A DNA stretch of 64,000 nucleotides from Enterobacter cloacae complex sp. ECNIH7. Lineage in GTDB: Bacteria; Pseudomonadota; Gammaproteobacteria; Enterobacterales; Enterobacteriaceae. Below, piece after piece: positions 19,020 to 28,548 of the stretch. Where the stretch lies: contig NZ_CP017990.1 of the NCBI RefSeq assembly GCF_002208095.1, positions 2,232,001 to 2,296,000 on the forward strand, written 5' to 3'. A model generated the notes under the pieces. That model searched no databases. It saw only the letters and a program-made list of their open reading frames with translations, and was not told where the DNA came from. The stretch's first letter is position 1. Each line of letters starts with the position of its first letter. Made by a program: the position numbers and the translations under genes.

Positions 19020-19559
19020 TTATTTGTTCAGTGTGGCCAGAATAGCCGCCGGAGACTGACTGCCTATAATCGTCCGTGATTCAGGCTCGATCACCACCAT
19101 TACCGGGGTGATGCTAATGCCCAAACGTTCTGCCAGGGCAGATTGCCGCGCGATCAGATCGGAGCAGGCTGTGGTGGTGTCGTTATCCGGTAAAAATCCC
19201 GCCATCGCTTGTTGCAGGCTTTTGACCTTATCGGTTGAACACCAGACGCGCCCCATATCTTCAATTACCGAGTCGCGAATGGCGTTGGGCGCAACGGTCA
19301 GAAACGACATCGTCAAACCGGCATCCGTATATTGCTTAACGTTTTTCACTACGTTGCTGCAGTAAATGCACTGGTTATCAATAAACACCAGCAGCTTATA
19401 TTTTTCAGCAGGAGCCTGAAACGTGATGGGCTGGAGGTCTGCAAGAGAGCGGGTAATATCGTTAAACGCGTCTTGCGGGGTATTATCCGTGGCTGCGAAA
19501 GTACTTAAACTGGTCGCACACAGAATGGCTAACATCGTTTTGATTATGCCTTTCATCAT
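19020..19559 (-). CDS. DsbC-like periplasmic thioredoxin-fold protein
   Basis: The 179-aa protein has a signal peptide ending STFA and a thioredoxin fold with CIYC as redox motif and a cis-Pro in SITPVMVV. The spacing and the extra Cys pair (VWCSTDK ... TTACSD) resemble DsbC/DsbG-type thiol isomerases, but the usual N-terminal dimerisation domain is missing. This is the short form often seen on mobile or conjugative DNA (TrbB-like). AAGGGATGA precedes the start. It probably acts on disulfides in the periplasm; its partner is unknown. Confidence 0.7.
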   Translation of the reverse strand: MMKGIIKTMLAILCATSLSTFAATDNTPQDAFNDITRSLADLQPITFQAPAEKYKLLVFIDNQCIYCSNVVKNVKQYTDAGLTMSFLTVAPNAIRDSVIEDMGRVWCSTDKVKSLQQAMAGFLPDNDTTTACSDLIARQSALAERLGISITPVMVVIEPESRTIIGSQSPAAILATLNK

Positions 19560-19689
19560 TCATCCCTTTATTTTTTTAATCCTAACCTGATGGCAGTCTA
19601 ATTGTGTCGGAAGGACACGCATTCATACACCCGACGCAATCATGACAACATGTGCTAAATCATATTCTTATTGAAAAGGGTGAGAAGAG

Positions 19690-19709
19690 TGCCGGAGCAG
19701 GCTCCGGCA
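19690..19709 (-). terminator. hairpin after the carboxypeptidase gene
   Basis: TGCCGGAGC and GCTCCGGCA form a 9-bp GC-rich stem just past the stop of the M32 gene on the reverse strand. The T-run is weak, so its strength is uncertain. Confidence 0.5.
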
Positions 19710-19715
19710 GAGGGA

Positions 19716-21203
19716 TTAAAGATAACGGGAGGTCAGATGTTCGCGGAAGTAACGGATATTCAGATCTTCACCCGTCGCCTGGGTGATTAATTGCGACGTG
19801 CTGAAGCGGCTGCCGTGCTGCCAGATGTTCTGACGCAGCCATTCAAAGAGTGCGGAAAAATCGCCTTCGGTGATGGAGGACTGCAGACCCGGCAGTGCGG
19901 TTCTGGCGGCATGGAACAGCTGCGCGGCGTACATAGCGCCAAGCGTGTATGACGGGAAGTAACCAAAACCGCCGTCGGTCCAGTGGATATCCTGCATACA
20001 GCCGTTGCGGTAGTTGTCTTTGGTGGATAATCCGAGCCAGGCCTGCATTTTCTCATCCCACAGGGCGGGAATATCGTCCACCTCTATCTCGCCGTTGATC
20101 AGCGCGCGCTCAATCTCATAGCGCAGCACCACGTGTGCCGGGTAGCTCACTTCGTCCGCATCGACGCGGATATAGCCGGGTTTCACGCGCTGGTTCCAGG
20201 CAATAAAGTTCTCTTCGCTAAACGCCGCCTGGCTGCCAAAGCGGGCGTGTACCGCAGGGAGGAGATGCCTGAGGAAGGCTTCACTGCGCCCCAGCTGCAT
20301 TTCAAAGAACAGGCTCTGTGACTCATGGATCGCGGTTGAGCGCGCCAGGGCAATCGGCTGTCCTGCCCACGCGCGCGGCAGGTTTTGTTCGTAGCGGGCG
20401 TGTCCGGTTTCGTGGATCACGCCAAACAGCGCGCTGAGCAGCTCATCTTCGTCATAGCGCGTGGTGATGCGCACGTCTTCCGGGACGCCGCCGCAGAACG
20501 GGTGCGCGCTCACGTCCAGGCGACCGCCGTTAAAATCGAAGCCAAGCATCTTCATGGCTTCCAGGCCCAGCTCACGCTGTGTGGCCGTCGGGAAGGGGCC
20601 CTGCGGGGGAATAAACGACCGTTGAGCCTGTTTTTCCACCACGTTTGCCAGCAGGTCCGGTAGCCAGGACTTCATATCGCCGAACAGAACGTCCAGACGC
20701 GCGCTGGTCATGTCGGGCTCAAAAATATCCAGCAGCGCGTCGTACGGCGTACAGCCTTTGGCTTCAGACCGCAGGCGAGCCTCTTCGCGGCTGAGTTTTA
20801 CCACCTCTTTCAGGTTGGCGGAAAAACCCTGCCAGTCGTTGGCGGGACGCTGAGTACGCCAGGCGTGTTCACACTTGCTGCCCGCCAGGGATTTGGCTTC
20901 CACCAGCGATTCCGGCAGCAGAGTGGCCTGCTGGTAGTGGCGCGTCATTTCGCGCAGGTTGGCCTGTTCGACATCATTCAGATCTTCACCTGCCGCCGCC
21001 GCTAACAGGTCGCCGACTTTTTTATCGGTCAGGATCTGGTGTTGCAGGACGCTCATCTCCGCCAGCGCCTCGCCGCGCGCGGCGCTGCCGCCCGGCGGCA
21101 TCATGGTGAACATGTCCCAGCTGGCGATGGAGGAGAGGTGAGAGAAGCGGGAGAGACGCTGGAAGGTGCGGGTGAGTGCCTGATAAGCCGATGATTTTTC
21201 CAT
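19716..21203 (-). CDS. M32 family metallocarboxypeptidase (Taq type)
   Basis: The 495-aa cytosolic enzyme has the zinc motif HETGH in FGVIHETGHARYEQN, the downstream Glu helix in STAIHESQSLFFE, and the HPF and GYIRVDADEVSYP signatures of M32 carboxypeptidases. It should remove C-terminal residues from peptides. It is closely related to YpwA-type proteins. It stands alone, with a hairpin after the stop. Confidence 0.9.
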   Translation of the reverse strand: MEKSSAYQALTRTFQRLSRFSHLSSIASWDMFTMMPPGGSAARGEALAEMSVLQHQILTDKKVGDLLAAAAGEDLNDVEQANLREMTRHYQQATLLPESLVEAKSLAGSKCEHAWRTQRPANDWQGFSANLKEVVKLSREEARLRSEAKGCTPYDALLDIFEPDMTSARLDVLFGDMKSWLPDLLANVVEKQAQRSFIPPQGPFPTATQRELGLEAMKMLGFDFNGGRLDVSAHPFCGGVPEDVRITTRYDEDELLSALFGVIHETGHARYEQNLPRAWAGQPIALARSTAIHESQSLFFEMQLGRSEAFLRHLLPAVHARFGSQAAFSEENFIAWNQRVKPGYIRVDADEVSYPAHVVLRYEIERALINGEIEVDDIPALWDEKMQAWLGLSTKDNYRNGCMQDIHWTDGGFGYFPSYTLGAMYAAQLFHAARTALPGLQSSITEGDFSALFEWLRQNIWQHGSRFSTSQLITQATGEDLNIRYFREHLTSRYL

Positions 21204-21280
21204 TCTTGTTCTTCCTTATCGTTTTGGGAGTATTGAGGGAGTGTATCGTGAATTATGGAGGATTAGTGCACTTTTGATGC

Positions 21281-21299
21281 AAGGGGCGCGAAGCCCCTT
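21281..21299 (-). terminator. hairpin after the Hcp operon
   Basis: AAGGGGC and GCCCCTT pair around a 5-nt loop, a few bases after the last stop of the three-gene Hcp operon. No strong T-run follows. Confidence 0.45.
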
Positions 21300-21304
21300 A
21301 TTAG

Positions 21305-21634
21305 TCAGTCGTAGAGCCACTTTCCTGCTTTTGCCGACTCTGCAAACATTCTTACGGTCAACGGTATGCGGGTTGATTCAATTTCTTCCCGCTTCAATCT
21401 GAACCAGCGCTTTAACAAGGGCGTATTCTGCCAGGGAAAATAGCGAGACCAATCCACACCAGACAAATCGACGTTGAACTCTTTCTCGTATCGGGTTAAT
21501 GCATCGTGTAGGTCATCGCCCGGTGAATCGAATAAATCAGAATCCAGTTCCAGAGGAACTTCTTTCCAGTCGTTATCCAGATAACCAGGAATTTCATCCC
21601 GAAACATAAATAACACGTCGTCTACGATGCTCAT
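21305..21634 (-). CDS. DUF1493 family protein, putative immunity protein
   Basis: The acidic soluble protein of about 109 aa (SIVDDVLFMFRDEIPGY; FNVDLSGVDWSRYFP) has DUF1493 features. It starts at the TAATG overlap with the gene before it, so translation is coupled. DUF1493 genes are common as last gene of orphan hcp clusters in enterobacteria. Its position after a candidate toxin suggests an immunity role. Inferred from neighbourhood. Confidence 0.6.
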   Translation of the reverse strand: MSIVDDVLFMFRDEIPGYLDNDWKEVPLELDSDLFDSPGDDLHDALTRYEKEFNVDLSGVDWSRYFPWQNTPLLKRWFRLKREEIESTRIPLTVRMFAESAKAGKWLYD

Positions 21635-22083
21635 TAGAAAGATGTCCACGCTATGCGGTCTTTTGGTCGTGCAATCAAATTGTATTTCTCTCGTGTACGC
21701 GTTGAAACTCGATGAAGAGTCAGTGCAAGTGAGGCCCACCCAAGCCAGGGGATATAGCGACCAATTACCGCTGCGAGTTTGTTAGTTGGCTGCATCCTGA
21801 CTCCCACGGGAGTGGGAATTTTAATCCCGAAAGGAAGACGAGCGTCCCGTAAAATTATTCGCGCGTACTTTGAAACAACGCTTGTCCCCAGGGTAGCGCC
21901 TTCAGGTTTTACCCGAGTACGTAGCCACGGTTGTCCGCCCAATATAGCCGCGCCTGAAACGGCATCTATCCCCAACTCCATACAGAACTCCTCAAGAAAA
22001 ATGATCTCAAGTAACTCGCCCTGAGTGACGTTTGAATGATCTCTGTAGAAGTAGGTTCCGTTAATCTCTTCCGTTGTATCCAT
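21634..22083 (-). CDS. Hcp-linked protein, candidate T6SS effector
   Basis: The protein has about 149 aa; start at 22083 chosen because it lies just after the hcp stop, while the longer frame would overlap hcp heavily. I do not recognise a catalytic domain. It has a Gly-rich centre (GIDAVSGAAILGGQPWLRTRV) and one hydrophobic stretch (YIPWLGWASLALTL) near the C-terminus. The order hcp - this gene - DUF1493 suggests cargo and immunity behind the Hcp carrier. A pore-forming or cell-wall-acting toxin would fit the membrane segment. Confidence 0.55.
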   Translation of the reverse strand: MDTTEEINGTYFYRDHSNVTQGELLEIIFLEEFCMELGIDAVSGAAILGGQPWLRTRVKPEGATLGTSVVSKYARIILRDARLPFGIKIPTPVGVRMQPTNKLAAVIGRYIPWLGWASLALTLHRVSTRTREKYNLIARPKDRIAWTSF

Positions 22084-22096
22084 ACCAGTACCCCAG

Positions 22097-22579
22097 TTAC
22101 GCCGTCGCCCGTTCATTCCATGCGTCAGAGAAAATGATATTGCCGTCGTTATGTTTCCATGTAATTTTCTCATAGCGCAATTCAACCGTTTCGAGGTGGT
22201 TGTTATTATTGTCGCCCGGCGCGGCCATTGCAGGTGATACTGAAACAATCCGCACGCCTTCCAGAAGAATATTGAAATACTCCGCTTCAAGACCTGCGTC
22301 ATTAATCTTGTAGAACTTGAGTTCGGCTTTTTGCAGAGCCTGACCTGTCGCGACCGCTTTGTAGAGATAGGGTGATGAGTAATCGAATTCCTTTACGATC
22401 ATCATTGGGGAGTGGATGCGTTTACCCGTAGGTTTACCCGTCAGGTTATCGGTCGGCGTCGAAAGATTGTGGTGAAATCCTTTGAACTCAATACTGTATT
22501 CCCTGTGCTGCGCATCACAACCGCCTTTGATAAGCGCACCACCGTCATCGAACAACCACATATTGCCTGGAATGGCCAT
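22097..22579 (-). CDS. hcp: Hcp family type VI secretion tube protein (orphan)
   Basis: The 160-aa protein is recognisable as Hcp by MAIPGNMWLFDD at the N-terminus, VKEFDYSSPYLYKAVATGQ in the middle and VELRYEKITWKH near the end. Hcp hexamers form the inner T6SS tube and carry small effectors. GAGGG 9 bp upstream fixes the ATG at 22579. No structural T6SS genes surround it, so it is an orphan copy delivering the following gene. Confidence 0.85.
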   Translation of the reverse strand: MAIPGNMWLFDDGGALIKGGCDAQHREYSIEFKGFHHNLSTPTDNLTGKPTGKRIHSPMMIVKEFDYSSPYLYKAVATGQALQKAELKFYKINDAGLEAEYFNILLEGVRIVSVSPAMAAPGDNNNNHLETVELRYEKITWKHNDGNIIFSDAWNERATA

Positions 22580-22707
22580 TTTAAAATCCCTCTTTTCATA
22601 CGATGAAGTCGATGAGCTTACAGAGAGAGGGAAGAGAGCTGAATGCACAAAATGGTTATAAAGAATTCGTTTTACTTAATACCGAATTAAGTTTAGCTAA
22701 CATGAGA

Positions 22708-22750
22708 AACGCTCCCCCGTACATTAGCTGATATGCGGGGGATAGCGTTT
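22708..22750. terminator. bidirectional terminator between ynfM and hcp
   Basis: AAACGCT-CCCCCG and CGGGGG-ATAGCGTTT pair in a long stem around a 16-nt loop, with A and T runs on the outer sides. It lies just past the ynfM stop and serves ynfM on the reverse strand. Confidence 0.7.
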
Positions 22751-22752
22751 GT

Positions 22753-24006
22753 TTATTTCAAACGCTGATGCAGGCTTCTCCCCACCAGCAGCGCCGCGCA
22801 CAGCATCAGCGCGATAAACCCGCCCACGCCGTTCCAGCCATAGTAATGCCAGAACACGCCGCCGAGGGTCCCGGCGATGCTGGAACCCAGGTAATAGCTA
22901 AACAGATACAGCGATGATGCCTGTCCTTTGGCGCGACGCGCGCGCGGGCCAATCCAGCTGCTGGCGACCGAGTGGGCGGCGAAGAACCCGGCGGAGAAGA
23001 GCAGCATTCCGGCAAAGATGAACCACAGCGAGGATAATAGCGTCAGCAGCAGGCCGAGTAACATCACGCCCGTGAATACCAGCAGTACCGGCCCGCGTCC
23101 ATAGCGTGCGGTCATCGCCCCGGCTTTCGGCGAGCTCCACGTGCCGGTGAGATAGGCCACAGAAAGCAAACCGACAACGGCCTGATTCAGATGCCACGGC
23201 GAGAGCATCAGGCGGTAGCCAATATAGTTAAACAGAGTGACGAAGGCGCCCATCAGCAGAAAGCCGATCAGAAACAGGCGCGGAAGCCCTTTGTCGCGCC
23301 AGTGCAGGCGGAAGTTGATAAACAGCGTTTTCGGGCGCAGCGATGTCGGGCGAAAATGACGCGATTCGGGCAAAATTTTCCAGAACATCAGGGCGGATGC
23401 CAGCGCAAAACATCCGATTACCGCCAGCGCAATACGCCAGTTAAAGAAGTCCGTAAACACCCCGCTCAGCAGGCGGCCGCTCATTCCGCCAATCGAGTTC
23501 CCGCTGATATAAAGCCCCATAGAGAAAGCAACAAAGCTCGGGTGGATCTCCTCGCTGAGGTAGGTCATCCCGACCGCCGCCACGCCGCTGAGCGAGAGCC
23601 CAATCAGCGCGCGCATCACCAGAATGCCGTGCCAGCTGGTCATCATGGTCGAGAGTAACGTACAGACCGACGCCAGCATCAGCGCGGTCACCATCACCGG
23701 TTTACGGCCAATGGCGTCGGACAGCGGCCCGGTAAAGAGCAGCCCAATCGCCAGCATGCCGGTAGAAATAGAGAGTGAAACGCTGCTGCTGGCAGGCGAT
23801 ACGCCAAACTCATGAGAGAGAACGGGCAGGATCGGCTGAACGCAATAGAGCAGGGCGAAGGTCGCCAGACCGGCGGAAAAGAGCGCCAGCGTGACGCGCA
23901 TAAATTGGGGGGTACCACGTTTAATGAACTGGACCGGCTGCGGTGATGCGGGTAAATCATTGATATCTCTTGCCGGATCGATATCAATAGTCGTTGTACG
24001 GCTCAC
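22753..24006 (-). CDS. ynfM: MFS transporter YnfM
   Basis: The protein of about 417 aa has 12 TM helices, is close to E. coli YnfM, and shares long stretches such as FIKRGTPQFMRVTLALFSAG. GTG at 24006 is the likely start (AAGGA upstream, and the protein then begins SRTTT like its homologue). It is a predicted sugar or drug efflux pump. It is divergent from the LysR gene ynfL, which probably regulates it. Confidence 0.9.
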   Translation of the reverse strand: MSRTTTIDIDPARDINDLPASPQPVQFIKRGTPQFMRVTLALFSAGLATFALLYCVQPILPVLSHEFGVSPASSSVSLSISTGMLAIGLLFTGPLSDAIGRKPVMVTALMLASVCTLLSTMMTSWHGILVMRALIGLSLSGVAAVGMTYLSEEIHPSFVAFSMGLYISGNSIGGMSGRLLSGVFTDFFNWRIALAVIGCFALASALMFWKILPESRHFRPTSLRPKTLFINFRLHWRDKGLPRLFLIGFLLMGAFVTLFNYIGYRLMLSPWHLNQAVVGLLSVAYLTGTWSSPKAGAMTARYGRGPVLLVFTGVMLLGLLLTLLSSLWFIFAGMLLFSAGFFAAHSVASSWIGPRARRAKGQASSLYLFSYYLGSSIAGTLGGVFWHYYGWNGVGGFIALMLCAALLVGRSLHQRLK

Positions 24007-24127
24007 ACTGTTTCCTTGCTTAAAAATCCCCGTGATTTCTGGTGACGGGTATGACCACATGTTCAGGGTAGGAAAATGTAAATATTCTGTCTAATATATT
24101 AATAATCTCAAATGATACTTTAAAAAT

Positions 24128-25060
24128 ATGAATATCGAGCTGCGTCATCTTCGCTACTTTGTCGCCGTTGCCGAGGAGCTGCATTTTGGCCGCGCGGCGG
24201 CACGGCTGAATATCTCTCAGCCACCGTTAAGCCAGCAGATTCAGATCCTGGAACAGCAGGTCGGGGCGCGCCTTCTGGCCCGCACCAACCGCAGCGTGAG
24301 CCTGACGGCGGCGGGTAAGCAGTTCCTGATCGACAGCCGACAAATTCTGAGCATGGTCGATGACGCCGCCGCCCGTGCAGAACGGCTCTATCTCGGAGAA
24401 GCCGGAGAGCTGCGAATCGGGTTTACCTCGTCCGCGCCGTTCATCAGCGCCGTCTCGGAGACCCTTTCGTCATTCCGTCGCCACTTTCCGGATGTTCATA
24501 TTCAGACGCGCGAAATCAATACCCGCGAGCAGATTGCGCCGCTGAATGAGGGTTCGCTGGATCTGGGGCTGATGCGTAACACCCAGCTGCCGGACTCGCT
24601 GGCGTGGGAGGTGATCCTGCGCGAGCCGCTGATGGCCATGATCCCGCACGATCACCCGCTGGCGTCGCGTCCGGCGGTCTCGCTGGCAGAGCTGGCAAAA
24701 GAGCCGTTTGTCTTTTTTGACCCGCAGGTCGGGACGGGCCTGTATGACGATATCCTGGGGCTGATGCGCCGCTACGATCTTGCCCCGGTCATCACCCAGG
24801 AGGTAGGGGAAGCGATGACCATTATCGGCCTGGTCGCGGCCGGTCTGGGCGTGTCTATTCTTCCGGCCTCCTTTAAGCGGGTGCAGCTGCGTGAAATGCG
24901 CTGGGTGACCATTGCCGAAGAGGATGCCGTTTCCGAAATGTGGCTGGTGTGGTCAAAACACCGTGAACAGAGCCATGCCGCACAGCGCTTCAAACAGCAG
25001 CTAATTAGCGCCTCTGCCGGGCGGCATTTTCACGGAAAAGAGGGTAAAAATGTGCGGTAA
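24128..25060 (+). CDS. ynfL: LysR-type regulator YnfL
   Basis: The 310-aa protein has an N-terminal winged helix (ELRHLRYFVAVAEELHFGRAAARLNISQPPLSQQI) and a periplasmic-binding-like effector domain. Position next to ynfM and mlc is as in E. coli. It likely activates or represses ynfM from the 121-bp intergenic region. Confidence 0.9.
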   Translation: MNIELRHLRYFVAVAEELHFGRAAARLNISQPPLSQQIQILEQQVGARLLARTNRSVSLTAAGKQFLIDSRQILSMVDDAAARAERLYLGEAGELRIGFTSSAPFISAVSETLSSFRRHFPDVHIQTREINTREQIAPLNEGSLDLGLMRNTQLPDSLAWEVILREPLMAMIPHDHPLASRPAVSLAELAKEPFVFFDPQVGTGLYDDILGLMRRYDLAPVITQEVGEAMTIIGLVAAGLGVSILPASFKRVQLREMRWVTIAEEDAVSEMWLVWSKHREQSHAAQRFKQQLISASAGRHFHGKEGKNVR

Positions 25061-25121
25061 ATCACATGGCTAAGTAAATATTTGACGACGGCCATGGAAG
25101 TGCTTCACCATAGCAAACAGT

Positions 25122-25143
25122 TTATTTCGAAGCTCGAAAATAA
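25122..25143. promoter_or_regulatory. Mlc operator upstream of mlc
   Basis: TTATTTCGA and TCGAAAATAA form a near-perfect palindrome around 3 bp just before the mlc ribosome site. It matches the TTATTT...AAATAA pattern of Mlc-binding sites and suits the known autorepression of mlc. Confidence 0.7.
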
Positions 25144-25154
25144 GGGAGTACGAG

Positions 25155-26375
25155 GTGGTTGCTGATAGTCAGCCAGGGCATATCGATCAGATTAAGCAGA
25201 CCAACGCTGGCGCGGTGTATCGCCTGATTGATCAGCTTGGTCCGGTTTCGCGTATCGATCTTTCGCGCCTGGCACAACTGGCACCTGCCAGTATCACCAA
25301 GATTGTCCGCGAGATGCTGGAAGCGCACCTGGTTCAGGAGACGGAAATTCAGGAACCCGGAAGCCGTGGCCGTCCGGCCGTCGGGCTGGTGGTTGAAACG
25401 GAAGCCTGGCACTACCTGTCACTGCGCATCAGCCGGGGGGAGATCTTCCTTGCGCTGCGCGACCTGAGCAGCAAGCTGGTGGTGGAAGACCGGCTTGAAC
25501 TGCCGCTCAACGCGGAGGAACCGCTCCTCGACGCGATTGTCTCGCATATCGATCACTTCTTTATCCGCCATCAGCAGCGGCTTGAACGCTTAACGGCGAT
25601 TGCCATCACCATGCCGGGAATTATTGATACCGAAAATGGTATTGTTCACCGCATGCCGTTTTACGACGATGTTAAAGAGATGCCGCTGGGTGAGGTGCTG
25701 AAAAATCATACCGGCGTGCCGGTCTATATTCAGCATGACATCAGCGCCTGGACGATGGCGGAGGCGCTGTTTGGCGCGTCGCGCGGCGCGCGGGATGTGA
25801 TTCAGGTGGTCATCGACCATAACGTTGGGGCGGGCGTGATTACCGACGGACGTCTTCTCCACGCCGGGAGCAGTAGCCTGGTGGAAATTGGCCACACCCA
25901 GGTCGATCCGTACGGCAAGCGCTGCTACTGCGGGAACCACGGCTGTCTGGAGACCATTGCCAGCGTGGAAAGCGTGCTTGAGCTGGCGCAGGTCAGGCTC
26001 AGCCAGTCCATGAGCTCCTCGCTGCACGGACAACCCTTAACGGTGGATTCCCTCTGCGCCGCCGCGCGCCAGGGCGATCTGCTGGCGAAGGACATTATTA
26101 CCGGCGTGGGTAATAACGTTGGCCGCATTCTGGCCATTATGGTGAACCTCTTCAATCCACAAAAAATCCTTATTGGCTCACCGCTGAGCCAGGCGGCGGA
26201 GATCCTCTTCCCGGCAATCTCGGCCTGTATCCATCAGCAGTCGCTTCCCGCCTACAGCAAAAATATTGCGGTAGAAAGCACACAGTTTTCCAACCAGGGA
26301 ACCATGGCCGGCGCGGCGCTGGTCAAAGATGCCATGTATAACGGCTCGCTGTTGATCCGCCTGTTACAGGGTTAA
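25155..26375 (+). CDS. mlc: ROK-family glucose repressor Mlc
   Basis: The 406-aa protein is almost identical in pattern to E. coli Mlc: N-terminal HTH (GPVSRIDLSRLAQLAPASITKIV), ROK fold, and zinc-binding segment GHTQVDPYGKRCYCGNHGCLE. Mlc represses ptsG, ptsHI, manXYZ and malT and is sequestered by dephosphorylated EIICB-Glc. Start GTG, as expected for this gene, behind GGGAG. Confidence 0.96.
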   Translation: MVADSQPGHIDQIKQTNAGAVYRLIDQLGPVSRIDLSRLAQLAPASITKIVREMLEAHLVQETEIQEPGSRGRPAVGLVVETEAWHYLSLRISRGEIFLALRDLSSKLVVEDRLELPLNAEEPLLDAIVSHIDHFFIRHQQRLERLTAIAITMPGIIDTENGIVHRMPFYDDVKEMPLGEVLKNHTGVPVYIQHDISAWTMAEALFGASRGARDVIQVVIDHNVGAGVITDGRLLHAGSSSLVEIGHTQVDPYGKRCYCGNHGCLETIASVESVLELAQVRLSQSMSSSLHGQPLTVDSLCAAARQGDLLAKDIITGVGNNVGRILAIMVNLFNPQKILIGSPLSQAAEILFPAISACIHQQSLPAYSKNIAVESTQFSNQGTMAGAALVKDAMYNGSLLIRLLQG

Positions 26376-26505
26376 CTCTTTTCCGCTGATGTAAGAAAAA
26401 TTGCGCTATCTCAAGCCGGGTAGCGCATGCATCCCGTAGACTTCCTCCACTGAATTATTTACCTGGTTTATATTTTCGAAGCATACCCAAGAGGTGGAGT
26501 GAGTC

Positions 26506-27201
26506 ATGCTTAAGCGTTTCTTTGTTACTGGTACAGATACCTCTGTCGGCAAGACCGTCGTATCCCGCGCATTGCTGCAGGCGCTGGCAGCAAGCGGTAA
26601 ACGCGTGGCAGGGTACAAACCGGTCGCAAAAGGCAGTAAAGAGACGCCAGAGGGATTGCGTAATAAAGACGCCCTGGTGCTGCAAAGCGTCTCGTCGCTG
26701 GAACTGCCTTATCACGCGGTCAATCCCATTGCGTTAAGCGAAGAGGAGAGCAGCGTAGCGCACAGCGGCCTGATTAATTATCCCCTGTTGTCCGACGGAC
26801 TGGCGAACCTGAGCGAGAAGGTGGACCACGTGGTGGTAGAAGGGACGGGCGGCTGGCGCAGCCTGATGAACGACCTGCGCCCGCTTTCTGAATGGGTCGT
26901 GCAGGAGCAGCTTCCGGTAGTAATGGTGGTGGGTATCCAGGAAGGGTGCATCAACCACGCGCTGCTGACGGCGCAGGCGATTGCCAATGACGGCCTGCCG
27001 CTGGTTGGCTGGGTGGCAAACCGCATCAACCCGGGCCTGGCGCACTACGCGGAGATTATCGACGTGCTGAGCAAAAAACTGCCCGGACCGCTGGTGGGTG
27101 AACTGCCTTATCTGCCGCGCGCCGAGCAGCGCGAGTTAGCGCAGTACATCGATCTCTCTGCCCTCGGTGGCGTGCTGGCCGTAGATCGAGTCGTGGCGTA
27201 A
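26506..27201 (+). CDS. bioD2: dethiobiotin synthetase paralogue BioD2 (YnfK)
   Basis: The 231-aa protein has the ATP-binding P-loop GTDTSVGKT at residues 9-17 and the conserved [11 protein letters not shown] segment. It should catalyse ATP-dependent ureido-ring closure of diaminopelargonate to dethiobiotin, as second copy beside bioD of the bio operon. Its last 66 bp overlap the convergent clcB gene. Confidence 0.92.
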   Translation: MLKRFFVTGTDTSVGKTVVSRALLQALAASGKRVAGYKPVAKGSKETPEGLRNKDALVLQSVSSLELPYHAVNPIALSEEESSVAHSGLINYPLLSDGLANLSEKVDHVVVEGTGGWRSLMNDLRPLSEWVVQEQLPVVMVVGIQEGCINHALLTAQAIANDGLPLVGWVANRINPGLAHYAEIIDVLSKKLPGPLVGELPYLPRAEQRELAQYIDLSALGGVLAVDRVVA

Positions 27202-28446
27202 CGTCCGCGACAGCACGGACGCGACCACGCAGGCGACCAGCAGGCCGGGCAGTAAAAGATACTGCCCGGTCATTTCACAGACCATCAGCGCCGACATAAT
27301 GGGCGCATGCGTGGTCGCGGCGAGTAGCGTAGCCATCCCCGCCAGCCCCAGCAAAATTGCCGTTTCAGAACCCGGCAGCCACAGTGCGAAAAGCTGCGCG
27401 AACAGCATTCCCGTCGCCATACCGACAAACAGCGTAGGCGTAAAAACCCCTCCCGGCGCACCCGATCCGCTGCTCGCCAGCACCGCCAGCAGCTTACAGA
27501 TGAACACCCCGGCAATCACCGAAAGCAGCGGCGGCGCGAGCAGAAAAGCCTGAACCACGCTGTAGCCATTCCCCCACACCTTCGGCGTGAGGAGAGACAG
27601 CAGCCCGACGATCGCACCGCCCAGCGCCAGCTGCCACGGCGGCGAAAGCTTGAGGCGCAGGAAAAGCCCGTGGCTGAAGTCCATCAGCCACATTAGCAGC
27701 GGTCCGCAAAGGCCCGCCAGCAGGCCCATCGCGACGAGAAGAGCATAATCGGCCGCGGTGAGGATGCCGCTCAGATGGACCGCGTAGAGCGTACCCGCGC
27801 CCGGTGCCAGGAGCTGAGTGGTGAGAAGCGCCACCACCGCTGCGATAACCACGGGGCCGAGCGAGGCCAGCATCAGCGTGCCAAACAGAATTTCCGCGAT
27901 GAACAGGCTTCCGGCTAACGGAGCATGGTAGGCGCTGGCCATCCCGGCGGCGGCGCCGCAGGCTATCCATAATTTCCACTCGGATTTGGGCGTAAAGCAC
28001 CGGGCGAATAGGGAGGCGGCGAGGGCGGCAAGCAGGATCATCGCCCCTTCACGCCCGATGGCGCTTCCGCTGGCCACGACCAGCAGCGAGGCAAGGGATT
28101 TCACAAGGCTGGCGCCGAAGTCAAACTGGCCGTCGCCGGTCTCCAGCGCTTCCATGTAATCGGTAGGGGCATGAGGCCGCTGCGCGGTCAGACGCTGCCA
28201 TCCCCAGAGCAGCAGCCCGGCAGCCAGCCCGCCCAGCGCTGGCGTCAATGCGCGTCGCCAGGGCGAGAGCGACGCGGCGGCATTCACCAGGCTGCCGCTG
28301 TCGTTGCTGAGAAGCAGCCACTCCAGCAGGTACATGCTGTGGCGGAATACCGCAACGGCCAGCGCGGCCAGCACGCCGGTGACGGTGGCAATCAGCAGGC
28401 GACGAAACATCGCGCGGATGTCGGGGTAGGTATGAAGACGTTGCAT
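27136..28446 (-). CDS. clcB: ClC-type voltage-gated chloride channel/transporter ClcB
   Basis: The 436-aa ClC membrane protein shows the anion-filter motifs GSAIGREG (residues about 130-137) and [12 protein letters not shown]. coli ClcB works with ClcA in extreme-acid resistance. The C-terminus runs 66 bp into the 3' end of bioD2 in antisense, slightly longer than the E. coli protein (418 aa). It is followed upstream by the osmU operon in the same direction. Confidence 0.9.
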   Translation of the reverse strand: MQRLHTYPDIRAMFRRLLIATVTGVLAALAVAVFRHSMYLLEWLLLSNDSGSLVNAAASLSPWRRALTPALGGLAAGLLLWGWQRLTAQRPHAPTDYMEALETGDGQFDFGASLVKSLASLLVVASGSAIGREGAMILLAALAASLFARCFTPKSEWKLWIACGAAAGMASAYHAPLAGSLFIAEILFGTLMLASLGPVVIAAVVALLTTQLLAPGAGTLYAVHLSGILTAADYALLVAMGLLAGLCGPLLMWLMDFSHGLFLRLKLSPPWQLALGGAIVGLLSLLTPKVWGNGYSVVQAFLLAPPLLSVIAGVFICKLLAVLASSGSGAPGGVFTPTLFVGMATGMLFAQLFALWLPGSETAILLGLAGMATLLAATTHAPIMSALMVCEMTGQYLLLPGLLVACVVASVLSRTLRHDSIYGQHATEGREIDVLR

Positions 28447-28519
28447 GGGGTGCGTTTTAACGGGGACGATACGATATTGTGGCGGGAAATCGCAGGGTTA
28501 GCAAAAGGTCTGCGTGCGA

Positions 28520-28545
28520 AAAGGCCGGGCGATGCCCGGCCAGAA
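28520..28545 (-). terminator. osmU operon terminator
   Basis: GGCCGGGC and GCCCGGCC form a perfect 8-bp stem with a 3-nt loop, followed by TTTTCG on the reverse strand, directly after the osmV stop. Confidence 0.75.
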
Positions 28546-28548
28546 AGG

